64,000 nt of DNA from Ptychodera flava. Lineage: Eukaryota; Hemichordata; Enteropneusta; Ptychoderidae. The stretch is taken from the NCBI RefSeq assembly GCF_041260155.1, contig NC_091940.1, positions 28,142,151-28,206,150 on the forward strand, read 5' to 3'. Below, in pieces: positions 1 to 12,063 of the stretch. Each line of letters begins with the position of its first letter. Position 1 is the stretch's first letter. A model generated the notes under the pieces. That model ran no database searches. It worked only from the letters and a program-made list of their open reading frames with translations, and was not told the DNA's origin. The position numbers were made by a program, and so were the translations under genes.

Positions 1-358
1 TCCACCAATAAGCCACAAGAGAAACTACGTTGGCGGTCCCGTTCCGTTGTCCTTAAAATGATTGCAATCTGCTGATGTTTGTCAGTGAATTTGATTTTGA
101 CATATTTACTCAAGTACCCGTAATGCTGGTCATGGTGATTTATACCTTCTTAGGTTGAACACTGTCAAGGTCATTTTTCTTCCTTCTACGGGTATTTGAA
201 ATAAAATTCCTGTCGAAGATAGTAAATATGGCACATGGGAAGTCTACGAATATGTATATTCTAGGAGATAAGTTGACTCGCACGGCTAGGTTAGCCGTAT
301 AGATTGCATTCTTGGATACTCCAGAGACTGTACACTGCAAGGCATGCTGTGTTGCATG
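1..358. other. Left flank of Gypsy element, no gene seen
   Basis: No convincing coding region, RNA gene or repeat was recognised here. The only open frames are short and lack any recognisable motif. The segment ends at the four bases CATG that abut the left LTR. Confidence 0.5.
355..358. repeat. Putative 4-bp target site duplication, left copy
   Basis: CATG lies immediately before the LTR start (TATCACATG) and recurs directly after the right LTR end at 12060-12063. Short duplications of 4-6 bp are usual for Gypsy integrases. The exact LTR edge is uncertain by a base or two because the repeat begins TA rather than the usual TG, so this assignment is provisional. Confidence 0.5.
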
Positions 359-2254
359 TATCACATGTGTGATTTCACTCATTTTTATTTAATAGAGAAA
401 AAGTAACTTCCATATGTTGTCAGACAGTTTCTACATGTATGATTGAGTGAATGTGTTTTGTGCACTCAGTACACTTACACGATAATTATAGAATTGTTCA
501 GAGGGTACGCGATGTTATATTGCTGGAGATATAGACTCTATAAATCTTCGTATCTTTGGATGGAGATGACGAATTCAAGAACTTATTGCTGGGCTTGCGG
601 TAGCCAGCAAACAGAACACTAGCCTAGAAAGTTTGAGCGGCTAAGCGCCAATGATTGGCAGGCCATGACGTATACTATGTCACATGTCTGGTGACGTAGA
701 AGAAGAAGCTGGAAGACGGCATGGGCCGGACGCGACTTGTGTATAGTCGAATTTCAAACTTTCTGTTCCGACGTTGTGAACGTCGGAACTGACTCAACCA
801 TCACACCGTCTAGTATGGGTGAGACTCAAGAACATTTAGAGAACATTCATATGTGGTAAGAGAGACAATTTCTGACACAACGATCCATCAAGCCCCAACC
901 ACGTGTGGGCGAGTGACGTAGCTACGAGTGAAAGGACAGACCGGAAGCTTCGGCGCGAGTAGGAACTCACCAGCCTGTATATGGAACTTCTATGCACCTT
1001 CAACGCTACGCCGCGCTACCGGACCGGACGTCAGGAACAGTAACGATCAGGTTTAGTAGATATACACGCTTGTAGGACAACAAAGATTCTCGTCCTTCGA
1101 ACTGTGTAAACTTTGCCTACAAATCCGAACTCTCGGCGGAATCGAAATCGTGCTTTAATAATCACACACACACGATTGTAAGTCGATTTTGTATGAGTGA
1201 TTCTTTGCCGATTGGAGGGACGTTTATTTATGTTTGGATCGTGGGTGAAATTGGTTCTAAAAGTGGGCGATTGTTATTTCCCTACAAGAAGGCTTAGAAT
1301 AGTATGAGTGTTTGTACAAGTTGTCTGACACTGAAAATCTGTTGTATTAGTTTGATAGAACTACAACTGAGTTCAGGTTGACGTTTAGTGTTTACCGAAT
1401 TATACTGAACTGTTGCATTGTTCGAGTATCAGTTTAGAGTTAAAGCCTCACTGCTATAGGCTACTTTTATTTTCTGTACACTTGTAAAATTACTACAGTG
1501 TGTTCAAACTTTGAGATAACTTTTATTTGTCATAGTGACCGGAAATACTGTAGAGTTGTCACTATTAGACTGCTGAGTTTGTTTGAGTGCACACCATATG
1601 AACAGAGAACTGGTGTATTTCTATGTGTTGTGAGTACAGCCAGTTCAAAGACATTAAGGCTTACTAGCACATAGCTATCATGTTTTCAGTGTTATTCAAG
1701 TAAATTGTGACGTCACGGAAACAATTTCTTTGATGTGTTACTGTCAATCTTTGCTATACTTGTTAGCGAGTTGTCAATCATTGTACAATACGGGGGTATC
1801 TGCGAATACCCGCTGTTGTTGTTGATTTATTCTTGGGTAATAAATATTGTTGTTGGCGGAACTGTTGTGCCAACTGATATGATTGTGAGATCGCTTTGTA
1901 TAATCACACACACACGATTGTAAGTCGATTTTGTATGAGTGATTCTTTGCCGATTGGAGGGACGTTTATAGTTTGGATCGTGGGTGAAATTGGTTCTAAA
2001 AGTGGGCGATTGTTATTTCCTGTTGTGCCAACTGATATGATTGTGAGATCGCTTTGTATTGTACATTTAGAAGTAAATACCACCTATCTGAGCGAACTAT
2101 CGCGACCAGGTTAAGAGGTCTCAGTGGAACGAAAGTGAGGAACATTTTAATTGTCAGTTTAGGCACAGACTTTCATGCTGTTTGACAATATACTTTTCTT
2201 ATAGTCACGCCTAGCACAACTCAAACAAATTTTTGTCAACTCTCAGGTGTGACA
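359..2254 (+). repeat. 5' LTR of Gypsy element, with internal 158-bp duplication
   Basis: It matches 10324-12059 along its whole length and ends GGTGTGACA. It is longer than the other LTR because 1901-2058 is an extra block. That block consists of a copy of 1159-1281 followed by a second copy of the 38 bases at 1863-1900. Apart from it I see about ten differences between the LTRs, roughly half of them single-base changes in homopolymer length. An AATAAA-like signal lies near 1840. Confidence 0.93.
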
Positions 2255-2260
2255 TATAAA

Positions 2261-2278
2261 TGGCGCCCAACGTGGGGC
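2261..2278 (+). other. Primer binding site, tRNA-Lys type
   Basis: TGGCGCCCAACGTGGGGC begins six bases after the 5' LTR. From memory it is complementary to the 3' end, including CCA, of animal tRNA-Lys(CUU). This is where minus-strand reverse transcription would be primed. Confidence 0.85.
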
Positions 2279-2504
2279 ATTAACTAACAAAAAGGTTGTG
2301 CCCAGTATCCAGATCAGGTGGTAAACAGTTGATAAAAGAATTATTTAACCAGCTTTGTCTGATGTTAAGGATATTAACATTTCATAGCATTATCAAGTGT
2401 ATAGTATTACATAAGTTTCAAAGTGATTTACTGTAAGTTGTGTGCTCTGTATGTCGCTGTGCGTGTGGCTTGCATTTGCAACTGTGATTTGCACAACGAC
2501 TAGA

Positions 2505-4440
2505 ATGGCATCGGATGAAACAACCCCTCGTTCGTTGGGCATGGCTGGCCGGGGAGTGAGGCGCTTGCCAGGAGTGTCGTCCGTCTCATCAGCAGACACA
2601 GCAGTTGGTAGGAGAGCTGGTGAGCCACAAGACTTTACCCAAACAAATATAGAGAGAGAGATTTCACTCAGGCTAGAGCAAGAGAAACAAAGATGGAAAG
2701 CTGAAGAGAGTGAACGGTTAAACCAAGCAAAGGAGCAATGGTTGTCAGATGAAAGACAAGCAAGAGAGGCTTGGAAGACAGCCATACAGGAAGAAGTAGA
2801 AGAGAGGTATAGAAAACCGGAAATTGAACGGCGTGATTGGGAGCATAGAGAACAGTACAGGTGTGCAAAGGAAAACGGGGATGCTGCTGATGGAGTTGGT
2901 GGTGCGGTAGGAGGAGCTCGTGTGGCACAGAGTACGCCTGCGTGACCAGACCGATCCAGATCGCCCAATTTCACACCTGCTACAGGGGAGACTCCGCGCT
3001 CCAGATCAACAAGGCCGAGTACAGGAGAGTACAACATACCTGCCTCTTCATGTCAAGACTTGTTTGAAGATGAGATCGCTCGTCTAGACAATGCATTAGA
3101 GAACGAAAAGATGACCGTGGGCCCACATGGTAAAAAGTGGCAAACTGCTGATGCTACACCTACAACCTACAGAGACAGCGATGGTAATTATACAGCTGTG
3201 TACTTGGGAGACAAACACAAGTTAAGTACATTTTCTGGTGATGTAAACCGCAAATCTGATGTTGACTTCTAGACATGGGAAGGGGAAGTCATGACGTACA
3301 TACATGGAAATAAAGAGTCTGCCATGTCGATGCTACGAACTATCAGAGCGTCATTGAAAGGCGGTGCGGTCCGACTAGTTGATGGAATGGGACCTACAGT
3401 CACATTTGACCAAATGTTGAGAAAGTTACGCAAACGCTATGGTAATGTGCAATCAGCGGAAACCTTGCTGGCGAACTTTTATAGTAAGGGTCTTCAAAGA
3501 GACAATGAGTGCATACCTGACTTGCAAACCGCTTGGAGGAAGAATTAAATAAGGTACAGCGAAAGGGTGGTATACCCAAGTCAGCGATGGATGAACGGCT
3601 GAGAAGCACGTTCTGGAGAGGTTTACGAGACGAAGGTGTCAGAGACAGTATTCGTCATCGTGTAAGCCAAGTTAATGATTTTGACGAGATGGTAGGGCTT
3701 GCACGAGAGGCTGAGGAAGAAGTCCGCGAGCGAAGACAGCCCCGTCCTTCGACATCGCGTTCGAGATCAGCTGCTACCCACCAAATGATTGCCGATGAAG
3801 AAGAGAGATGGCAGACAACTCAAAGAGGACACTGCTTTCTGAAGAGGACATCGTAGACAGTGCAGCTAGAGAGTTTGCCCGACAACTTGAGCCATCCCTG
3901 AATTCGGTTGTGCAACGCTTGGACATGTTAGAGACGAAAGTTAGTTCTACTTCGGGGTATGGCACACAGGGTCCAAGCTCCGCTAACAACGCCAACCAAC
4001 ACAGACTTAAACAACAAACAGATAGACAGTATGCGTCTAGCCCCAGGGCACCTCGACGCTGTTTCGGATGTGGCAATGTTGGCCACCTGGTGCGAGACTG
4101 TCCAAACCCCAAGCAACAGAGCTCACATGCTACCGCTGTGGAGAGGGAGGACACTTCTCCAGGGACTGTCCACAAAACAAAGATGACTCTAAACAAACAT
4201 CGTCGGCATCTGGCCAGTCAAATAACAAGGCCCATAAGTCTGACAGGAGTCAAACCAAAAATGTTCGGCCAGAACGTGACCCACCTGCTAGGTATCACCG
4301 CAGGCGGTTACAACGTAGAAAATGGTATCATGCATCAAACGGAGATGACAGAACGACACCGTCGGATGTAGACACAACTGACCAAACCCTGCGGATGATG
4401 CAGACAGATATACGCCGCAGAGTGGTTGGACCAGCATATG
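2505..4440 (+). pseudogene. Gypsy gag, interrupted
   Basis: The product would be the capsid/nucleocapsid polyprotein that packages element RNA. The reading frame starts at the ATG at 2505 and runs through a charged, glutamate/arginine-rich coiled-coil-like region. It meets a TGA at 2943-2945 (which could derive from CGA) and a TAG at 3270-3272. It then changes frame near 3545, near 3840 and near 4110. Two CCHC zinc knuckles are clear: C-X2-C-X4-H-X4-C at 4060-4101 and again at 4128-4169. Similarity continues across the breaks, so one original gag ORF is inferred. Some breaks may be sequencing indels. The boundary with protease is approximate. Confidence 0.88.
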
Positions 4441-7400
4441 AAGAGGCGATTGTAGTGGATGGCCATGATGCCCGCTGCCTCATGGACACAGGTTCGCAAG
4501 TTACTACTTTGAGCAAGTGGTTTTATGACAAACACTTTTCGGACCGCCACTGGAAGCATCAGCTGATGATTTGCGTATACTTGGAGCCGGTGACCAGGCA
4601 GTTCCAGTATTAGGGATCCTGGAAGTACAGGTGAGACTGCCGTCAGCGATATATGGCGTAGAACAGACGATGGACGCCCTGGTGATAGTTGTCCCCGACA
4701 CCGAGTATGGAGACCGGATACCCATAACACTTGGCACGAATGTGTTAGAACCATGTATGCGAGCTGCGGCAGTCATCAGAAAATCAAATCACAATAAAGT
4801 TGACAAGATGTCGGTCCAAGGAAGACGAGCGTATGACAGAATTCAGTCCAGGTACCGTTTTGCTGGCAAGGATGGCCATGTGGGGTCGGCACGTGCTCTT
4901 CTGAAGAGACCAGTTACGATTTGCCTGGAAAGTAGCGTAATTGTGACCGGCAAATTGTCAGGCGCAACTGCGAATGATGAGTACATGGTCAGCGTTGAAC
5001 CAGCATTGTCACCCAGCTGTGCAGCAACGGCCAGTCCAGTTGTTACAGCGATGCATTGCCAAGTGGATCAGTCTACAGTTCCTGTCAGGTTATACAATGG
5101 CAACAACCACAACATAACAATCAGACCTGGCAGTGTTATCGCGGAAATCAACGCAGTGACAACTGTAGAAAGTGTCCCTATGAGTAGACTGGATGCAACC
5201 GTAAACAGTATCCAGGCCGATACCAACAGTGACTCATGTGATGACGTTAAAGGAACTACTATAAAGGGTGTTAAATTTGACCTAGACCCAACATTGTTGT
5301 CCAAGGAACGTCTTGGAGTGGTGTGTGATTTGTTTCGTCGGAACTTGGGTACATTTTCTACTGGCGATACAGACCTTGGGAAGTGTGACCTAGTGAAACA
5401 TCGCATTAGACTCACAGACGACATACCTACACGAGAAAGACATCGTCGACTGCCGCCAGCAAAGTACGCGGAGCTTCGTCAATTGATACAAGACATGATG
5501 GATTGTGGCATCATAAGGGAGTCCAACTCGCCGTACGCAGCGCCGATTGTCTTAGTTGGGAAGAGAGACGGGACAACCCGGCTATGTATTGATTATAGAC
5601 GTCTGAACAGCAAGACAATCCGGGACGCCTACGCGCTTCCAAGGATCGAGGAAAGTATGGAATGCTTGAAAGAAGCCGACTGGTTTTCCACAGTTGACCT
5701 CAAGTCGTCCTACTGGCAACTATTGATGCACGAAGATGATATCGAGAAAACAGCCTTCGTGACTCCGGTTGGGCATTACGAGTGTCTCCGTTTACCCATG
5801 GGGCTGTGTAACAGCGCTAGCAGCTTTCAGCGTGCAATGGAGAAGTGCCTGGAGACTTGGTTAACCGCTCGTGTATAGTCTACCTTGATGATATTGTGAT
5901 ATTTGCTTCACGTTTGAGGAGCACTGCCAGCGTCTTGAGGAGGTACTCAAGCGGTTGAAGAAGCACGGGTTGAAAGTGAAGGCTTCTAAGTGCCAGTTTT
6001 TCCGGCGAGAGGTCAGCTTCTTGGGACACATTGTGTCACATGAGGGGGTGAAGACCGACCCAGCGAAGACTGAAGCAATTAAGACCTGGCCTGTACCCCG
6101 CAGTGCTAAAGAAATCAAAGTTTTCCTGGGAGTGTGTGGCTATTACCGCAGATTCGTAGAAGGTTTCTCCAAAATCGCGAAACCCCTGAATGACTTGACC
6201 ACAGGACTCTACGTAAAACAAAGGACGAAGGGCGGGAAGATGGTACGACAGAAGCCACCAGAATTTGTGTGGACAGAGAAGTGTCAGGTGGCATTCGACA
6301 CCTTAGTTGAGCGTCTCACAAACCCACCCGTCCTCGCATATCCTGATTACTCACTGCCTTTCGAGTTGCACACTGACGCAAGCCTACTAGGGCTTGGAGC
6401 AGCACTATACCAGGTACACGAGGGAAATGTAAAGAGAGTAGTGGCATATGCCAGTCGTGGGCTCTCGAAAAGTGAGAGGAAATACCCAGCCCACAAGCTG
6501 GAGTTTTTAGCGCTAAAGTGGGCTGTGACAGATAAGTTCTCTGACATGCTGCTAGGCCGCCATTTCCTGGTATTGACTGACAACAATCCCCTCGTGTACG
6601 TTACCACCAGTGCCAAGCTAGATGCTACTGGACATCGTTGGATGGCAAGGTTGGCAGATTATGACTTTCGGATTGAATACCGTCGTGGAGTACTCAACAG
6701 AGACGCAGACGCGCTCTCTAGGAAACCACAGTCGGGATACTCAACAGATGCAGAAGGACATCCTCACTGGCTTGATTGGGTCCCTCCCTACCCTCAAGAA
6801 ACAACAGTAATGAGCAGCCAGATGGTCGTGGCAATTCTTGAAAGTAAACTTGTCCCCATGGTACCAGCCATGGAAATTATCGGCAAAATTCCAAGATGTA
6901 ATGTCCAGACGTTGGCTGACATGGTGCCAGAAGGTACTACGACATTACCCACCATTAGTCGTGCTGAGTGGAAGGATCTACAACTGGCAGATCCGACAAT
7001 CGGTGCGATATACAACTATGTCCAAAGAGGTGAACCACCTGACCGTCAGCAACGTGCGTCAGAAACTCGCCAAGTATCTGCAGCATTGCGAGAATGGAAG
7101 AAGTATAGGTTGCGTAATGGTGTGCTGTACAGGCAAAGAACAGAAAAGAGCGGTAGGACAGTATACCAGCTATACTTACCACCCAGCCATAGAGAGACTG
7201 CCATGGATGCATTACACAACGAGATGGGTCATCTAGGCCAGGAACGTAGTATAGAACTGATGAGGTCACGATTTTACTGGCCGGGTATGACAGATGACAT
7301 CATCAACAGAATCCGTCGATGTGAGAGGTGCACACGCCGGAAGATTGCAGCTGGAGGTCGTGTAGTTGCTCCCTTGGTGCCGATATTGACAACAATGCCC

Positions 7401-9412
7401 TTAGAGTTACTGTGCATAGACTTTCTCTCCCTTGAGCGATCAAAAGGAGGATACCAGGATATCTTGGTCATGACGGACCATTTTACTAAATATGCCATAG
7501 CAGTGCCGACTAGAAACCAAACTGCCAAGACAACTGCGAAAGTCTTGATGGACACATTCTTGCAGGAAGTCGGCATCCCAACTAGGATCCACTCCGATCA
7601 AGGGAGGAATTTCGAGAGTCGGTTGATTGCTCACCTTTGCACATTGTTGGGCGTGAAGAAGTCGCATTCGTCCCCATACCACCCTCAAGGGGCGGGCATT
7701 GTGGAACGCTTCAATCAGACGTTACAAGGCATGTTAGGTACGTTGCAGCCAGAACAGAAACAGAATTGGGCTCAACAAGTCAAATGCTGACTCATGCATA
7801 TAACTGCACAACGCATGAGGTCACAGGTTATTCCCCCTGGTATCTGATGCATGGACAACACCCGAAATTGCCAATAGACTTATACCTTGGGTTAGAGCCT
7901 ACTGATGAAGCAGAGGGGACATATGACCAGTACGTGGAGAATCTGCGAAAGGACTTGCAAATGGCCTACAGGATAGTGGGCAGCAGAATGGCAAACAAGG
8001 CACAGAAGAATAAGTACCTGTATGACAAGAAAGCAAAAGAAGCTGAATTGGAACCAGGTGATCGTGTGTTGGTGCGCAACGTGTCTATCCGAGGCAACAG
8101 AAAGCTTGCTGACAAGTGGGAACACAGTCCTTATCTAGTCGTGAAAAGGGTGAACCCTGAAATCCCAGTCTACGTACTGAAGCCGGAGTTTGGAGGGAAG
8201 CGTAAGACAGTCCATCGTAATTTACTGATGCCATGCTACGCACTACCAGCAATTCCTCCAGATCGCCCTATGCGCGTACCAAGGAGACAACCCTCTCGGC
8301 AAAATACCCGCATACAAACTCCGACTAGACATACAAATAGAGCAGCTGCAGAGCCGAGCGACGCAGAAAGTGAAAGTTCTTCCAGTGATGAAAATTGGGC
8401 TCAGAGAATAAGGGTACGACGAAGTAGTCCGACAAGACGCGCAGAAGTACAGATGCCAGAAGCTGATCCACCTGAACAAGAGTCACATTCTGATGGTGAT
8501 ACAGAAGATACCAGTCCACCTCACGATCAGCAACAGAACCAGTCAACACAGATGGATGGAGCATCGTCAGACAACAACCTGAACAGCAATGTGATGCTAC
8601 CTACCCCACCTGGTGATAATGTGGGAATGGCAGATACAGACGTTCAGCCAGACAGTGCAGCTGTGATGTCGTGTGGTACTGACGACGACAAGAGTGCTAA
8701 GTCTAAAGATATGTCAGACACCCATATCAGCAATCCAACTGTGGATGCAACTGCTCAGAGTGATGCAGTGAGTTCCGTGCATTGTGAAGAGGATGTAGGG
8801 AATGTTACCAGTCAGGCATCGGAACAGAGTAAACATGATAAAGATGTGACTGATTCCCCTAGCGTCAAGGTTGGAACGGAAGTAGCAGATGACACAGCTA
8901 CAGAACGACGGTATCCAACAAGAAATCGACAGAAACCACAGTATTACAGCTACAGTAATACAAGATATGTCGTCGACCACGGGTTGAATGCAGAAGCACC
9001 AGCGTTCATGCCGAACAATGAATTAGTGGGATGCGAACCACTTCAGATGCCTCGCTACCCTGTGATCCAGGGGACTAGAATGAGAATAGAGTTACCTGGT
9101 CTGAGAAACAGAGAAGTGTACAGTCATCACTTTCTGCAAGAAAGCTGGCTGCCAGGAGAAATTCTGAGAGAAAGCCAAGTTATGTTGGAGTCTGCAAGAG
9201 GGATGAGATTCGTCGCATGCCGACTTCACAGCCGAAGCCACCTATTTTGGGAAACAACCCATATCTATCAGACTGGCGATATATACCATTACCGACAGTC
9301 AGCCATGGACGACTATAGAGTTATGTTACCAAACAATTTTAAGTTATGCATTGACCGCTTCCACTTACCGATTCATGTACAGGTGTGTGTGTGTCATGTA
9401 GCTACTATGTAA
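4440..9412 (+). pseudogene. Gypsy pol: protease, RT, RNase H, integrase, interrupted
   Basis: Aspartic protease has its DTG at 4485-4493, with a frame change near 4555. Reverse transcriptase follows, with the catalytic YLDD at 5881-5892 isolated between two frame changes (about 5877 and 5912). RNase H starts with an Asp at 6375 in LHTDAS. Integrase has zinc-binding His at 7215 and 7230 and Cys at 7320 and 7329, then the DDE triad at 7419, 7596 and 7704. A further frame change lies near 7783. Beyond the integrase core the frame stays open to 9412, giving a tail of several hundred residues that is rich in Ser, Asp, Glu and Gln. The final stretch (about 8990-9412) shows no motif I know. Catalytic residues are all present although the ORF is not continuous. 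Confidence 0.92.
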
Positions 9413-10309
9413 GGAGGAGCCCGTTTGATGGAGTATTTCCAAGGGTCCTGCCACCAGGTGTGTTAGATGGAATTCTCGCCCTGCTGCATTGTTCCCGTAC
9501 ACGCTATCGTGTAGCGTAATTGCAAGATTTCGAGTTGACATTTATCCTTCTCATATGGCTTCGCAAGTTGGGGACAGTGTGACATATGGCGGAGAGATAG
9601 TTGGCCATGGTACGAGTCGGCGACAGAGTACCAGAGATGTGTTGGTACGGGTTGGATGTGGAGGCGTGTTAGAGATTGGTCAAACAAATTATACGCAGCA
9701 TAAATATAAAGACGGCGGCAACCTGTCATGTCGCTAGCCTGCGTGTTTGCCAAAGTCTATGTGTGGTTTTGTTCTTTTGTGTTTACAGAATTTCTTACAG
9801 TATTCTTTTTAGGAGTAGTCAACACTGACTGGTTGCAGCAGAGGAGCCAGTCATTCATTACCCTATATGGCTTCAGTCTCTTTTGCTTGCAGGGTTAGCA
9901 GTGTAATGTTGTAGAGTCACCCCAACAGTGCCCACCTGGATTGTCCTTGGATGACCCTTGGTCATATCTGTGAACATTCGTATTATGTAACTGTTCTACT
10001 GCATGTATTTACACCTCACCCCTGAGAGGGCTTACCTGGTATACCTTATATACTAGGGTGGTTACTTGTAGGTAGGACTTCTAGATTGTCAAGGAAGAGC
10101 AAACGCATCCTTATTAGACCGCAATGTAATAGGTCCGTATTAAGATGAAGTTTAGCTATTGTAGTCAAAGCCACTGTAAAGAGTTGTGTGGTACATATTT
10201 CCATGTGGGGGCAGTTCCAAGGAGGGTTGTTGGCATGTCTCCCCTTACACTCCCAGTCGGCCGATTATAGACTGATGGTGGAAATGGAGGATAAGGGATG
10301 ATGCATGCT
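9413..10309 (+). other. Gypsy 3' untranslated interior
   Basis: This lies between the end of the pol-derived frame and the polypurine tract. Only short frames without motifs are present and no envelope gene is recognised. It is nearly 900 bases long, which is generous for such a spacer. Confidence 0.6.
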
Positions 10310-10323
10310 TTGGGGAGGGAGGG
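10310..10323 (+). other. Polypurine tract of Gypsy element
   Basis: TTGGGGAGGGAGGG sits directly against the start of the 3' LTR. This is the expected position and composition for the plus-strand primer. Confidence 0.8.
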
Positions 10324-12059
10324 TATCACATGTGTGATTTCATTCATTTTTATTTAATAGAGAAAAAGTAACTTCCATATGTTGTCAGACAGTTTCTACA
10401 TGTATGATTGAGTGAATGTGTTTTGTGCACTCAGTACACTTACACGATAATTATAGAATTGTTCAGAGGGTACGCGATGTTTATATTGCTGGAGATATAG
10501 ACTCTATAAATCTTCGTATCTTTGGATGGAGATGACGAATTCAAGAACTTATTGCTGGGCTTGCGGTAGCCAGCAAACAGAACACTAGCCTAGAAAGTTT
10601 GAGCGGCTAAGCGCCAATGATTGGCAGGCCATGACGTATACTATGTCACATGTCTGGTGACGTAGAAGAAGAAGCTGGAAGACGGCATGGGGCCGGACGC
10701 GACTTGTGTATAGTCGAATTTCAAACTTTCTGTTCCGACGTTGTGAACGTCGGAACTGACTCAACCATCACACCGTCTAGTATGGGTGAGACTCAAGAAC
10801 ATTTAGAGAACATTCATATGTGGTAAGAGAGACAATTTCTGACACAACGATCCATCAAGCCCCAACCACGTGTGGGCGAGTGACGTAGCTACGAGTGAAA
10901 GGACAGACCGGAAGCTTCGGCGCGAGTGGGAACTCACCAGCCTGTATATGGAACTTCTATGCACCTTCAACGCTACGCCGCGCTACCGGACCGGACGTCA
11001 GGAACAGTAACGATCAGGTTTAGTAGATATACACGCTTGTAGGACAACAAAGATTCTCGTCCTTCGAACTGTGTAAACTTTGCCTACAAATCCGAACTCT
11101 CGGCGGAATCGAAATCGTGCTTTAATAATCACACACACACGATTGTAAGTCGATTTTGTATGAGTGATTCTTTGCCGCTTGGAGGGACGTTTATAGTTTG
11201 GATCGTGGGTGAAATTGGTTCTAAAAGTGGGCGATTGTTATTTCCCTACAAGAAGGCTTAGAATAGTATGAGTGTTTGTACAAGTTGTCTGACACTGAAA
11301 ATCTGTTGTATTAGTTTGATAGAACTACAACTGAGTTCAGGTTGACGTTTAGTGTTTACCGAATTATACTGAACTGTTGCATTGTTCGAGTATCAGTTTA
11401 GAGTTAAAGCCTCACTGCTATAGGCTACTTTTATTTTCTGTACACTTGTAAAATTACTACAGTGTGTTCAAACTTTGAGATAACTTTTATTTGTCATAGT
11501 GACCGGAAATACTGTAGAGTTGTCACTATTAGACTGCTGAGTTTGTTTTGAGTGCACACCATATGAACAGAGAACTGGTGTATTTCTATGTGTTGTGAAT
11601 ACAGCCAGTTCAAAGACATTAAGGCTTACTAGCACATAGCTATCATGTTTTCAGTGTTATTCAAGTAAATTGTGACGTCACGGAAACAATTTCTTTGATG
11701 TGTTACTGTCAATCTTTGCTATACTTGTTAGCGAGTTGTCAATCATTGTACAATACGGGGGTATCTGCGAATACCGCTGTTGTTGTTGATTTATTCTTGG
11801 GTAATAAATATTGTTGTTGGCGGAACTGTTGTGCCAACTGATATGATTGTGAGATCGCTTTGTATTGTACATTTAGAAGTAAATACCACCTATCTGAGCG
11901 AACTATCGCGACCAGGTTAAGAGGTCTCAGTGGAACGAAAGTGAGGAACATTTTAATTGTCAGTTTAGGCACAGACTTTCATGCTGTTTGACAATATACT
12001 TTTCTTATAGTCACGCCTAGCACAACTCAAACAAATTTTGTCAACTCTCAGGTGTGACA
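10324..12059 (+). repeat. 3' LTR of Gypsy element
   Basis: It is colinear with 359-2254 but lacks the 158-bp block at 1901-2058. It starts TATCACATG after the polypurine tract and ends GTGTGACA. It is followed by CATG, which matches the four bases before the 5' LTR. Confidence 0.93.
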
Positions 12060-12063
12060 CATG
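12060..12063. repeat. Putative 4-bp target site duplication, right copy
   Basis: CATG follows the 3' LTR and matches 355-358. Confidence 0.5.

Larger units (their letters stand above)
359..12059 (+). mobile_element. Ty3/Gypsy LTR retrotransposon, structurally complete, coding broken
   Basis: Two long direct repeats (359-2254 and 10324-12059) flank an internal region with, in order, a tRNA-Lys-type primer binding site, gag with two zinc knuckles, an aspartic protease, reverse transcriptase, RNase H, an integrase with HHCC and DDE signatures, a long C-terminal extension and a purine-rich tract. The order PR-RT-RH-IN is that of Ty3/Gypsy elements. Both LTRs are nearly identical apart from one 158-bp segment, which indicates a recent insertion. 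Yet gag-pol carries at least two in-frame stops and about seven frame changes. No envelope-like gene is recognisable. The element belongs to the transposable fraction of the genome and is not a host gene. Confidence 0.95.

Noticed and set aside
2393..3037. 214-residue minus-strand frame opposite Gypsy gag
   Set aside because: It overlaps the gag frame, has no motif, and mirrors the charged coiled-coil codons.
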